A DNA stretch of 64,000 bases from Hypericum androsaemum (taxonomy: Eukaryota > Streptophyta > Magnoliopsida > Malpighiales > Hypericaceae): positions 11,329,001 through 11,393,000 of the forward strand of contig OZ023192.1 in NCBI GenBank assembly GCA_963995505.1, in the 5' to 3' direction. The position numbers and the translations under genes are program-made. This document shows, one piece after another, positions 48,862-61,140 of the stretch. A model generated the notes under the pieces. That model saw only the letters and a list, made by a program, of their open reading frames with translations. It did no database searches and was not told where the DNA came from. How positions within the stretch are numbered: position 1 is the stretch's first letter; every line of letters begins with the position of its first letter.

Positions 48862-49909
48862 AATACCAGATATTGAAAGAATAATTTTTTATATAAATAA
48901 AGTTGTATATTCCCCCAAAAGTTAATCGCCAAGAAAAATTACACCAATGGTGCTCAGAGCACCAAACCTTACGTACCAGATAACGAACATCAGAAAGAAG
49001 CTGATGTGTGCTATCTGAGTACAAACGCCTAGGTACACCTAAACACACCAAAACGAACAACACAAAGGGCAAATCACGGGGGATCAAAAAACTAAAAAAA
49101 CTCCGGACCATGAGTCGCACGATTAATCTCTTGGAGGATATGAGAAGAGTCCTCTTCTCACGAGGTACCGAAGAGTATATTCGAGCTGCGAGTACTCAAC
49201 TCCCTCTTTAAGAAAACTCGGTAGAAATAAGATCGTGAGGAGGCATGAAATAGGTTGTATTTTGTGAAGAGTGGTCATAATAACTGAACAATTTTGCTGT
49301 TGGAGAAGGATTAATATTTTTCAGGTCATGAGGGAGACGACGAGTGGTGACTCGAATTGGAGAACAATGCTCGGGTATGGGACTATATTTTTTTTTCGGT
49401 TGATATTATTTGGTAAACACATACACACTCTCACTGTTACGATTAATTCAGGTTCGAAGTTGGTAAAAAAAAAATTGAATTGTGGTAAAAATTTATGACA
49501 ATTATTTAACACTGTTATATTTTTAAGAATTCGAAATCGAGACCATTAAAATAACTTGATTATAGATTCATCTAAGTGGTTGTCAGTTGTGGGTATGGGA
49601 CTGTGCCTAGGAAAATGCCTTTTTGGAGCTGTACAATATGGAACGTGGGTGGTCTAGCTTCTAAGCAAAGGCTCCTCCCGGGACATAAATGAATTAGCCG
49701 TGGTCTTGCTGGCAAAGGCTCCTCCTGGGACATAACCAAGGGATTTTAACATTTAAGGAATCATTGGCAGAATAATAAAATTTTTAATAGACATATTCTA
49801 TGATTTTAGATTATGGACATCCGATAAAATTATTAACATTTACCACAGTAGAGCACAACTTTTTTTTCTTGAGTTTGAACACAACTCTTATTTGCTATTC
49901 AAAAAGTGA
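48862..49909. other. intergenic, no gene recognised
   Basis: AT-rich spacer. It holds a 19-bp palindrome-like site at 49140-49158 (tgagaagag and ctcttctca) and a 25-bp direct repeat (gcaaaggctcctcc core) at 49664 and 49709. Confidence 0.45.
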
Positions 49910-49914
49910 AATAC

Positions 49915-50378
49915 TATTGGGTTATGGAGCCTGAATGTTACTCGGAGAAAGCGTTGGATGACCGAGTGAAGACTACGCAAGAGTACGGACACCCGCTAAG
50001 TGAATGGCGAGCGAAAGGAGAAATTTTGTTAAAGACTTAGCGGACGCTAGGCCGGGGGACAGAGATTTGGAAATCCCTAGCCGCCGATGGGTCCGCTGGT
50101 AGACTTATTTTGTATTCGTGTTTTTCCCTGTTCACTCCTAAAATCTTACTAGGGTGTGTGCCTCTATATATACCTATGTAAGTCTCAATTAAATGTGTGG
50201 CCAAAGTGGCATTCATCGTAAAGGTATAAGTGAAACACCAAAGGGAAAATTTTTGGCTTCGCATGCCCTCAGATGTAGACGTTCCTGTCGAACAGGATAA
50301 TCAATTTTTTTTGTCTTCTTCATGTTATTTTCGTTCTTTTCGTACTGTTAAGCTCCCTTGGCCCCGTATTTCCCAACA
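49915..50378 (+). mobile_element. solo LTR (Copia-size), TSD AATAC
   Basis: A 464-bp segment between aatac at 49910-49914 and 50379-50383. The right end CCCAACA is an ordinary LTR end; the left end reads TATTGGG where TGTTGGG would be its inverse, so the terminal TG has become TA. A TATA-like ctatatatacc lies near 50164 and a tctaga-poor U5-like end follows. No internal region or second LTR is nearby. Orientation follows the TATA motif. Confidence 0.6.
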
Positions 50379-50383
50379 AATAC

Positions 50384-52398
50384 AGACAAAGTTGTAATTA
50401 TGTGACAGTCTTGAGGGGGGAGGAGAGGCATTTTACTGAGGGAAGACATTTTACTGAGGGAAGACATACAATGAGGAATATAATAAAAGTACTCTGAATG
50501 GAAATTCTTTTATCTAAATCGGCCAGCTAACAAGGACATGATTTAGATAAGGTATAGAATATGTTCTTTTAGTACATACCCCTACTTTGAGGTCTTCCAT
50601 TTACATTTTTTGCGACATATGTTAGAATTCTATTTTTTTTTAGATTTCATTATTCATATTTTTTTAGATTTCTTATTATGGTTAGTTTTGTTTTCACTTT
50701 TTTTCATTGTTTTAAAAAACATAGTCCGACACACTGACGAATTGGTCAGACCGCGACCTAGCAGTAAAAGTGGTTCATTTTTTTTACTAAATTTCGAAGA
50801 GCGTTTAAAATGGTTGTCATCGCCATTGACTGGTGGTTCAACTAATTAGACCAACCAAATCTAAGTTAACAAAAATATTTTGTTGAAAAAATAAAAATTG
50901 TTTGATTTTAAGTGATACATTAAATTTTGATATTTGTACACGATAAAATTAGTGAAAATAGAGATTTTTTAAATTTTAATATTACATACATTTAATAATA
51001 GAATTATTTGTAAAAATCCTCCGGTCTATCGTTCTCCGGAAAACTGACCTATTTGTTCTCTCGTCCATTTTTTTAAAATATTAGTTTTTTTTGGTTTAAT
51101 TGTTTGTATTTCCATCAAGTATTGTTTCATTTTTTTATCTTTGATAAAATGTCCATGTTTATTTTTAGACATTTTGTACCGGATCTGGGTTCAGGCTACC
51201 TCCCCCCAGTGTGAACATAGCATAAATAAGACCCAGGAATTAGGTAAAAGCCAGGAGATGAGTCAAAGGCCAGCTATTTGGGTCGTGACCCAATCTGGTC
51301 ACCCACTTAACACACACATTCGGTACACATTATCGCCAACCCAACATAACTCGTACAAAATAAAAGTGTTCACTTATTTTTTTTTGAATTTTTGATATAC
51401 AAAATCGAACATTGTCGAATTCTAAATATTGATTCCTCCAATGGTGTCTTTTACATTGAATCGTGGATCTCATTAACAACACATTTGATACACATTCTCT
51501 AAACCTTATCCCAACCCAACATAGCTCATAAAAAAAATTGGTGGACACAAACACTTCTTTAGGAGTTGAAAATGACGTTAGAAGTCGAATTGGACAAGTC
51601 AATCTCCAACCATGACCTTCCTATTTCTCCAATTTGGTTTCCTTTATTCTGGTTGTGAGGCCATAGGAGCATTTTGGAATTCTCTTCATGTACAAACTTT
51701 TGTTCTATTTTTATGGTAAAGGAAAATATAATTCATTTCTAATTTTATATCTGGAAGAAAAAAAATTGAAAGTAATTTGTATCTTTTCTACCAGAAAATA
51801 AAAAAGTTAAAAGTATGGTAGTAATTTGTATCTTTTCAAAGAAATTTTTATTTTAAATTTTAGTATAAATGAAATTCCAATTTCCATTACTAAATTAGTT
51901 TCAAACAAACTATCCACCTTGATACTATCCTACAACCTACAATATTCTCCTTACACAAATACAAGGTTATAGTCGTCGGCCTTGTTAAAAAACCTATTCC
52001 AGAAAAAAGTCCTTGCTGAGAAAAAATCGGAGAAGGAAAAAGAGCACACGACGATAGCACTCTATGAAATGTGAATGTTGCAAATTGTCCATGATACATC
52101 CAGTCTCCAAGCAAGATCAAAGAAATACACCCACATCCCCCAAACGAAGCAGATGAACCAAAAGAGCAAGCAAGGAGGACATGGCCCAATAGCCACCTCA
52201 CGCAGCATCCATTCCTAAAGCCACATCAAAGCCTGGAGGGTGCGAAGTGTAAACATTATGTCGAAGACTAGGAGGGAGGACCGACCTTGCCATCTCGTGT
52301 GCCTCAGAAATCGCTGCACGATGAACAAATCAAAAATAATAGTCCTCAAACACCCGAACAGCCTCCTTACAATCCTCCACTACTAACAACAAATCACT
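50384..52398. other. intergenic with repeat fragments, no gene recognised
   Basis: A fragment at 50720-50860 resembles the insertion at 39093 (ttttaaaaaacatagtccgac and ggtcagaccgcgacc). Two 90-bp segments near 51290 and 51460 share cacatt..gtacacatt and caacccaacata. No coding region is supported. Confidence 0.45.
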
Positions 52399-52403
52399 CC
52401 TAT

Positions 52404-55311
52404 TGTAATACCCTAGTCCTTTAATAATATTTGTCCGACTTAAGTAAAGTATACTTTTTCGTAATGACATATTGGATTTATATTTGGATTAAGATTGCTA
52501 TATAAATATAGTGCCACTGATAGTTGGAAGGAATGTATTTGATATCTCGAACTACCTCAGATATGCTGCGATAAATTGAACATAACTTCTTCATCCGGGT
52601 TCAAAGGAGATGATTCAAAATGGTGTTGAAAGGTAAGATATGGATTTATAAGCTTTGAAAGAGATTGACTTTGTCATGCTAGCAATTGGGATCAAGCCTA
52701 GCAAGTGAATAAACAACACATTGTGTTGTCGGTTCTTGAAGTACTTCGGTTGGACATCTCGGTCTTTATTTAAACAAGAATTCATGTTCCTACACCTTTG
52801 TGAAGTGTATATAGACATGAGTTAGTCTTTTAAGGATTCTAGATCAATCTCAATAAAGTCTACTCAAATAATTCACAAATGTTATGAGGATAGTTGGGCA
52901 AGTTTGGATAGCACTAACACCTACTTGGTAAATTGGACACATCTTCATCAATTTTGCTCCAAATGGTACAAGTAAATATGATCCAGAAACTAGACACACA
53001 GGCCTACAATTGAGCAGAAAACAATTTTGGTAAATAAGCAACTGAAGTTGGTGAAAAATTGGACTCAATTTGCTGCCTCCTGATTAGACCACATGGTAGG
53101 TTAGAACCAATCATCTTTCACCACTTGGAAACTTGTTAGAATTAGTTGAGAACGTGAGTCATACAGGATGGTGACTCATCTACACGCTTTTAGGACTCAG
53201 AAAATTAAAGGAAGAGGCAAGAAACTCTGGAGATAAGTCATAAAATGAAAGAGAAGAAAAAGAAGAGAGAGATAGAAGAAAGAGAAAGAAGTAGGTCAAC
53301 AAAGAATAGTTCGGTAAGTAGGCTTTTGCTTCAATTTGGAATTTTTAGTCTTCTCAAAGGTTGTAAAGAACTCAATGAGCTTTCCAACCGTATATTATAT
53401 GTCCTAATTGAATTAAGGAATCAATGAGAAAATAGTTTTCAATGACAGACTAATAACTGGAGTATACAAGTGAGCTGGTAGACAAAAAAGTATTCTGTAA
53501 GTATCCTTTTGCTGGAATTGGACTTCTATGTCTTCATGAGCATTCTAGAGGACTTCAAGAACTTTCTAACCATATATGATTGGTCATAATTGGATAAAGG
53601 AATGGACCTGAAATATATTTTGAACTATGGACTGTTTGTTAGAGTATACAGTCAAGATGGTAGAAGAAGTTCTTGGTAAATATATTTGGACTCTGAATTG
53701 GACTTTGGTGCCTTCATATAATTTGTAGAGAACTTAAATACCTTTTTAATGGTATATTATATGTTCTATTTGGATCAAGGAATTATTGTCAAAACTTGGT
53801 TGAAAGTCAGACTGACTGACTGATTTTAGAATCAAAGTTGGTCAAGAGTAACAACTTTGTAAGTAATTTCTTTGGACTTTTAAGTTAATTTTTAGACTCG
53901 GTGTGATCATGAAATAATAGAGCAGTGGTAAATTGATGAAGATATGTACTTAGTTTTGTGTGATATTGAGTTATAAAGGCTGCTTACCGAAGTTAGTGTG
54001 AATGGCCTTACCTTGTACTCGGTGTGTGTTCGGTTGACCAAAACAGATCCTTGTATAAACTTCTGATCATGAATAGTTAGTGTTCAATTTTTGTACATGT
54101 GGGTTAGTTGATAAGTGACCAATGTTTGAAAAAAATTGTGATACTTTGATGGACTTAAGTCATTTGTGATGTTGGTTATCGATTGTGCTATAGTTGGTTA
54201 TTTTCAAGTGTTAAAAAAATGTGAGGAACTGGCTTTATTTTGTATATTGGGATTATTATACAGATTATATGAGGCTTCTTTAAGATGGATTGTGGAAGAA
54301 ACAATCTTGGAAAGACGGATGGACGAAGATCCAAAGTGAAACGAAGATTACATCGAGGAATAAGCATTCGTCGGACTGTCTCCATTAGGGTAAGCATATA
54401 GATCATGATAGCTTTGGTTTGTTTGGTACATGTGCATGTTTTAGACTTAAGTATGTGCGTCTCATGCATATAGATTTTGTTTATAAATTCGTCTTGTTCA
54501 TATGTGTTATGTTTGGTCTTACTTGGATCAGATTTGTAAAATGTGTGGCATATGTGTATGGCCAGCTAGAAAATATGCGTTTCCTAGCTTGGGGCTACTT
54601 TGATATGTATGTGAATATGTGACCAATATATTTTGGTCTATGTGAATTTTGGTATGTTTGGTACGTTGTTTGTGGATGGCGGATGATGAGGTCTACCCGT
54701 GACCAATCGGGGTTGTTGGCATATGTGCACATATACTGAGTATACATGGATTCTGATATGATATGATATGTTTGACCGGCGGGTTAGTTTCTGATGGAGC
54801 CTTTAAGATATGGTATCCTCGTATCGGTGTGGGAGTGACACTATCTAGGCCTATCTGAAGTCCATCCGATATACGTTATATGTTTGTGAAGGTCTATCTG
54901 AAATTTTGGTTATGATTGATTTGTGATTGCTTGATGACCTTATTTGTGAGATGGTCTTTTGTTGTCTTAGCTTTGTGTTCGTATTGGTTAGGTTTGATGT
55001 GGGACATAGTTAAGTTCTATCTCTCTCACATGTATCTGACAAAACTGATATGTTATGTTCTATGTGCTTACGGAGTGTTCCAAAATACTCACCCCCCCTC
55101 TCTCCAGTTTTGCAGGTTCTTTGTCTAGCAGCTCCATAGCCACCGAGTTCAATTTGATCATGGGATAAATATAAAGAATAATTGTATTTGAATGAGAATT
55201 TGTAAAGTCAAAATATATTTTGAGGTTGGCTAGACTTATTTAGTTTTGTAAATGGGTTAGGGTCTAGCGCCGGTCACCGACCCCAAATTTGGGTCGTGAC
55301 ACCTATCCGCT
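52404..55311 (+). mobile_element. 2.9-kb solo LTR (Gypsy-like), TSD CCTAT
   Basis: Starts TGTAATACCCTAGTCC and ends TTGGGTCGTGACA, ends typical of long plant Gypsy LTRs and close in style to the LTR end at 48856 (GGGTCGCGACA). Perfect duplication cctat at 52399-52403 and 55312-55316. No internal copy of the start and no coding sequence is seen, so it is best read as a solo LTR left by LTR-LTR recombination. Three tandem units of about 180 bp lie at 53314-53858. Confidence 0.78.
53314..53858 (+). repeat. three tandem ~180-bp units within the solo LTR
   Basis: Units start gtaagta/gtaaata at 53314, 53497 and 53676, and a partial fourth at 53859, giving spacings of 183, 179 and 183. Shared landmarks within units include attggactt, ttctaaccgtatat and attggataaaggaat. 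Confidence 0.75.
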
Positions 55312-55326
55312 GACATTAGGGATGAC

Positions 55327-55500
55327 AGAAATTCCCATACCCTGAAGGTCGGACCCTACCCTTACCCCGTGGGTCGAGGGTATGTTGACTTTGACTGGAT
55401 CTAAGGTTGGGTATGGGTATGGGTATGGGTATGGGTCTACTTTTCGAGGTGGGTTCTAGGGTAGGGTATGAATCCTATGAATTCCTACCCTACCCTTACG
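55327..55500. mobile_element. truncated hAT-type element end
   Basis: Begins TAGGGATGACAGAAATTCCC and continues with gggtatgggtatggg and gggtcggaccctacc motifs, closely like the left and right parts of the element at 57964-62419. No matching right terminus or target duplication is found; the similarity fades near 55500. Confidence 0.6.
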
Positions 55501-56489
55501 CATTCAAATTCAATCATGGACCATGACGAGATAGACGGTGTTAGATCAAGGATCATCGGTATATCATACATATCAAATTTTTGATATGGCAAGATAGGTC
55601 ATGTAAGTGAGGTTAGCAGTTACCACTTGGTTGTTAGCAAGGTAAAACTTTTGTCGCCTGGTCTAAAAATTTAAAATCACAAATTGGTATGTTCAAGCAT
55701 TAAACCACATGATATTAACACCGAACAATGGTATCTTTTTGAACCAAGCAGAACTAACAATGAAGGACTAAAATCAATTAGTGTGGCGCGTTCGAGTTCT
55801 TAAGAATGCAACATTGTTAAATTTTTGTTGAAAATTTTTTGTCATATTTCAAAAATTTATCCGATTCGAATATAAATTAGTAAGTTCAATAAGTTTTTTT
55901 TATAAGACAGTAAGCTTCATACCAAATAGTATAAACCAAAACTAGTTCAGTCGGATGGCGTTATAGATTGCGTCATCAATTGGCCACGTTAGGATTTGCC
56001 CCTTATTCGGGACCTTTAGTCCCGCGAAGTCCACGTGTCAGCATCGGGGACACAGGTGGGGAATGAGATAATGTCTCCGCGTGGGTACAATCGGATACGC
56101 CGTGGACCACCATATCTCAGTGAGGGTGAACAGATATGCGGACCTGATTTTGGCTTTACTTTGCCTTTTCCATCTGTTCGTCCAGTAATTTTTTTTCATC
56201 CGATTAAAGTTTAAGCCTGACTCACCCGACCTAATCCTGTTAAGTATCCATCTCTCTCTAGCCCGGACAAGTTCCATAGATATTTATAGATTCTATATGA
56301 TCACGTTTCGGTATAGATGTGAGGCCAATTACTCATCTTTTTCTCGAGGAATCCAATTACTTGTACATCAGCTGTTGGCTAGACGAGTCGCTACTTTATT
56401 TATGGAGTGTATATGTTCGAGAATTGGATTATTCAAAAAAAATTTTGAGAAACAACCATAAATAATATAAAAGCGACATTTAAGTCAGA
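55501..56489. other. intergenic, no gene recognised
   Basis: AT-rich spacer, locally GC-richer near 55980-56110. No supported coding region. Confidence 0.4.
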
Positions 56490-57640
56490 AAGTCAGAATA
56501 TAAAAGAGCATCCAACTCAAGAGGATGGAAGCGAGTCCAATCCAGAGGTAAGAAACCTAGTCTACAGTGTTTACAAACTCAATCAGCGATATTATTTTGC
56601 AAACGACTAATAAGACTAAGTGTACAAAGTGGGAGCAAGCATAAGTCTTCTCGAAGATCCAAAATCAGCATCTCCAATTGTCAAGGAACACGCGGATAAG
56701 GATCAGTCAAGAAGATAAATGTTAGCCAACAGTCAGTTTCGATCGTAGTAACCACGTGAACAAATCAAAGACGAATAAGCTTGACAGTGGCTTGAAGAGC
56801 AAGAATTTCAGCTTCCAAAGGTGAAGAGGCTGCAATCCTCAAGGCCTGACCTTCAATAAGAAGGCCTACATCATTTCGAACAACTGTAGCCACACCAGAG
56901 GAAGATGAATCTTCAATCCAGGAAGCATCACAGTTGAACTTCAAGGTCCCCGAGTCAGGAACAGCCCAAGAAGTTGGAGTTGAGTTTGTATCCAACATGT
57001 CTGGTCTTGTACAACCTAAGTTCTGTAAAGTTTCATCACAAACATAAGTGGCTTGGATAACAATGCTACATAGATCGGGTTTAAGATTATCAAAGATTAA
57101 ATTGTTCCTTGACAGCCAGATAGACCATCATATGTGTAAAGCAAAAGAGCGCATTCTCCTACTCGAACCAGCAGAGACATCACCAAATAAAGTATTTAAC
57201 CACCCAGTAAAATTAATATGCAAATTGGGAACAAAATGATAAGATAGACGACTGCTAAACCAAGCAGCCTTAGCATAATGACAGTCGAAAAAAAGATGTA
57301 CAATGGATTCATCAGCAGTAAGACAAATTTTGCAAAGAGGAGAATGGTTTAGGTGTCTCCTATATAAATTCACTGAGGTAGGAAGGCCATTTTGTGCAGC
57401 CCGCCAGACAAAATGTTTGATCTTAGGTTGAGCCTCCACCAACCAAAGCTTTTTCCAAAAACCTGCATCCACAGAAGGAGAGTTAGAAGACGCATTATGA
57501 TCGATCGAAGGAGGACAAACTTGAGACTTGAAGATTTGATAACCCTTCTTGACAGAGAAAGAACCATCAAAGGAGTGATGGCAAATAACTCTATCGGGAG
57601 TACCAGCTCGACAGATTAAAAGAGTGGTCGGACTGTCCGT
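56490..57640 (-). pseudogene. LINE (L1-type) ORF2 3' fragment: zf-RVT and RNase H domains
   Basis: Minus strand from 57640: FSVKKGYQIFKSQVC, then FWKKLWLVEAQPKIKHFVWR and CKICLTADESIVHLFFDC, the zinc-binding reverse-transcriptase domain of plant LINEs. Next, at 56998-56765, comes an RNase H domain with KFNCDASWI and PLEAEILALQ. A frameshift at about 56765 moves the rest into another frame, ending near 56490 with LQNNIADWV. Endonuclease and the RT core are absent, so this is a 5'-truncated, broken copy; a host RNase H-like gene derived from a LINE is the alternative. Confidence 0.8.
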
Positions 57641-57955
57641 TGTGCTTGGTCAAACAGATTAAAAGAGTGGAATCTAATTAATATAATCATTGTGTTGATT
57701 AAATAAACAATTTGAAACTAATTAAAACGTAACTGACACCAATTGATTTCTGAAATTTATGCTACCAATGCGGAATTAGTTTAAAAAGTTTTATAACGAT
57801 ATATCTAATTACCAGAAAATCAATTTTCGGATTGATTACACAAGTATATCTCTTGGCAAATATATCATGTACTGAAAACTATTTATTAGTATATCGAATG
57901 TTTTGCAAAATAGTTGATTCCATCATAAAAAATAAAATTTCTCGCTGAATAAGTA
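57641..57955. other. AT-rich spacer, no gene recognised
   Basis: Only a 17-bp direct repeat (acagattaaaagagtgg) at 57612 and 57655, spanning the LINE end, stands out. Confidence 0.45.
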
Positions 57956-58476
57956 ATTTTGGGTAGAGATGGTAGAAATATTCATACCCTGAGGGTATGT
58001 TTACTTTGACTTGTTTAAGATAAGGTATGAGAAATCAGATTCAGTGAGAACTACATAAAAGATGTCCATACAGAGGGGATTAAATATGGGCCGTTAGATT
58101 AGATTAATTTTATTATTTATCTATCCAATGGTCCAAAGTAATTGAGGGCATTATGGGTTTTTAACCCACGAAACCCAAACCAGAGTTAACCCCCACCCAC
58201 CCTAGCCTGTAGGCTGCGAAAAGAAAATCATATAGTCCTCTTCCTCTTCCTCTTCCTCTTCCAAATTTTTTTTTATTTTAAATCCATTTGAATCCCATTC
58301 TCTCTTCCAAGATTTTGCCATCGACAATTCATTCTCTTTTCGAAGAAGAAGCCATCGACGGTACCTTAAACAAGCCGACCGACCACATCGACGAAATGTA
58401 CCCGACACAACTAGGTTTTGAACTCCGAAGCTGACCCATCACCCACTAGGTCTAACCCCTTCGACTCCAATTTTGA

Positions 58477-59049
58477 AACCCCGGTAAGTTAATCAGTTCT
58501 CCCTTCGAACGTGCCTACTACCTCCGAACTTGCTCCTCCCTCCTCTTCGATGCCAAACCACTCTCCCCTTCCGCGTTCGGCTCCCTCCTTACTGTCCTCT
58601 CCTATGCCCTCCCCTGCCTCCCCCAGCGCATCATCCGCGAGACTATAGACCGCGCCTCCGATATCATGGGTCAATCGTTAAGGCGAGGTTCAACAGTGAG
58701 TATGACATGCGTGGTTTTGAGGTTGAAGTGCGCGGGGTATTTGATTAGTGTTATGGATAGCATCAATTGGGATGACTCCGCGAGGTTGGTCTCCACTTTG
58801 CTAGGGTTTCTCACTGATTCTTGCCCCAAGGCAAGTCCTCTCGCTATTGCATTATGTTTTCTTTTAACTTTTTTTATTTATTTAATAAAGCGTAATTGGG
58901 AACAGGTGAGGAGGCAATCGCATGCGAGTCTCAGGGACATGCTCCAGAGCTTCTGGTTGGAAAGAGCTAGAGGGTCACTGTCGCTAATAGAGAGATTGGT
59001 GACAAGAGGAGGAATAACACAAGAGATATTGGGTTGTCTTTGTATCTGA
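58477..59049 (+). pseudogene. captured RRP12-like (NUC173/ARM-repeat) gene fragment
   Basis: An open frame from 58477 to 59049. It reads FERAYYLRTCSSLLFDAKPL, then SINWDDSARLVSTLLGFLTD and, after a putative intron at 58831-58905, VRRQSHASLRDMLQSF. These blocks resemble the N-terminal ARM-like region of plant RRP12-like ribosome-biogenesis proteins, where VRRQSHACLRD follows GFxTDxRPK. The intron has a GC donor (AAG/gcaagt) and AG acceptor; it is 75 bases and in frame, so read-through leaves the frame open. After SFW the similarity fades. It is a small part of a protein of over a thousand residues and lies inside a transposon, so I call it a captured fragment rather than a gene. Confidence 0.6.
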
Positions 59050-59990
59050 TATTGGTTTGCCTTGTAGCGATATTCATTTGCCTTTGTATCAGATATTGTT
59101 TTTGTCTTGTAGAGATATTGGTTTACCTTTGTAGTGGTATTGGTTTGCCTTTGTACTGGTATTGGTTTGCCTGTGTAGCAATATTGGTTTGAATTTAAAG
59201 TGATACTGTTTTGCCTTTTCTAGCGATATTGGTTTGCATCTGTAAAGTTATTGGTGTCCGGGTGTACTGATATTGGTTTGCATGTGAATAGATATTGGTT
59301 TGCCTGTGAATAGATATTGGTTTGCATCTGTAGCGATATTGTTTTGCCTGTTAATTGATATTAGTTTTCATGTGAACATATATTAATTTCTATGTGAATA
59401 GATATTGGTTTGCATTTGTAGGGATATTGGTTTGTCTGTGTAGGAATATTAGTTTTCCTGTGTAGCGATATTGGTTTGAATTTAAAGTGATACTATTTTT
59501 CCTTTGTAGCGATATTGGTTCGCCTTTGTAGTGAAATTGGTTTGCATGTGAATAGATTTTGTTGTGCATGTGAATAGATATTGGTTTGCCTGTTAATTGA
59601 TATTGGTTTGCATGTGAATAGATATTTGTTTGCATGTGAATAAAAATTGGTTTGCATGTGTAACGATATTTGTTTGCATGTGTAGTGATATTGATTTGCA
59701 TGTGTAAAAATATTAGTTTGCTTGTGTAGCGATATTGGTTTGCATTGTAGAGATATTGGTTTGAATTTAAAGTGATACTGGTGCACGTGCCAAGATATTG
59801 GTGTGCGTGTCTACTGATATTGGTTTGCATGTGAATATATATTGTTTGGCCTGTGAATAGATATTGGTCTGTATCTGAATTGATATTGGTTTGTCTGTTA
59901 ATTGATATTGGTTTGCATGAGTACAGATATTGGTTTGTATGTGTTGGAATATTGGTTTGCCTTTGTATTGAAATTAGTTTGCAAACTAAT
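59041..59990. repeat. 22-bp minisatellite array, forward arm
   Basis: About 40 imperfect units with core gatattggtttgcatgtgaa. Because 22 is not a multiple of three, long chance open frames result. Confidence 0.9.
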
Positions 59991-60153
59991 ATAATTACAA
60001 TGAAATACCATTCTCGTCAATGAGTCTGTATATACCATTATTGTTCATTTATGATATAAGTTGAAATTTCAAAAAAAATTCAAATATTTCTTAACGGATA
60101 AACCAATATTTTTTGAAATATAAAATATAACTAATAACAGGGTGGCATGTTCA

Positions 60154-60452
60154 TCATTCATCCAATGGTCGATTCAAGTCTATGTCCAAATGATTTCGAT
60201 CCTCTTGTGTCTCATGGTTTGAGCCATTGCTTGCACCGTCATTTTGATTATGTCTTTTCTGCTGGTACTTTTTCTTTGCTATTTGCCATCCAATCTCATT
60301 TGAACTTTTAATTCTCTTTCTTGTCTTCTTTGGATTATCCCGTATCTTTATAGTTTTACCGAATGCTTTGGATGACGGCGGTACATCATTTTCTCGTTGT
60401 GTTTGTGGCGTTGGTGTACCTTCATTTGAACAACATGCAAACGAGTATCACA
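60154..60452 (-). pseudogene. open frame resembling the C-terminal tail of FAR1/MULE-type proteins
   Basis: About 98 codons are open on the minus strand from a repeat-derived edge at 60452 to TGA at 60154-60156, with no internal ATG of note at the start. The sequence is hydrophilic and basic (GKTIKIRDNPKKTRKRIKSS, then KKKYQQKRH) and ends DLNRPLDE. Lys/Arg-rich tails following RxRDPPxxRTKGR-like motifs are common in FAR1-related, Mutator-derived proteins, but the match is weak. It lies between the two opposed minisatellite arrays. It could be the last exon of a lost transposase or a second captured fragment. Confidence 0.35.
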
Positions 60453-61015
60453 TCATCTGCTAACCAATATTGCATCTGTTGAAAACCAAAATCAAAATAC
60501 ATGCAAACTAGTATCTCTTTGTATTCAAACCAATACGGAACAACATGCAAACTAGTATCACATTAGTTGCAAACCAATATCAAAATACATGCAAACCAGT
60601 ATCACATCAATTGCAAACCAAAATCAAAATACATGCAAACCAGTATCTCTTTATATTCAAACCAATACGGAATAATATGTAAACCAGTATCACATCAATT
60701 GCAAACCAATATCAAAATACATGCAAACCAATATCACATTCAATTCAAACCAAAATCAGAACACATGCAAACCAATCTCACATTCGATACAAACTAATAT
60801 CAGAAAATATACAAACCAATCTTACATTCGATTCAAACCAATATCAGAAAATATACAAACCAAAATTACATTCGATGCAAACCAATATCACATCTGATTC
60901 AAACCAATATCACATCTGATTCAAACTAATCTCACATTCGATTCAAACCAATATCATATTCTATGCAAACCAATATCACATTCGATACAAACCAATATCA
61001 TAACACATGCAAACA
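60430..61015. repeat. 22-bp minisatellite array, inverted arm
   Basis: About 26 units with core caaaccaatatcacatgcaa, the reverse complement of the units at 59041-59990. The two arrays face each other across about 440 bases. Confidence 0.9.
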
Positions 61016-61140
61016 ACTATTGCTTCACAATATGAATCAAATTATATTAAGATAAAAAATAAATAAAAGTCTACTGATCTTCTATTCCATCAATATTTGA
61101 TCGTTACGTAAAATATGATATTGTTTACATGTGTCACCGC

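Noticed and set aside
52404..55311. Possible host gene or long noncoding RNA with three repeated segments
   Set aside because: TG...CA ends and a perfect 5-bp cctat duplication at the exact boundaries make a solo LTR the simpler reading.
59390..59830. 146-codon open frame on the minus strand with repeating Gln-Thr-Asn-Ile and Ser-His-Ala motifs
   Set aside because: It is the translation of the 22-bp minisatellite; the unit lacks stops in most frames, so long open frames arise by chance. No leader, splice signals or conservation are evident.
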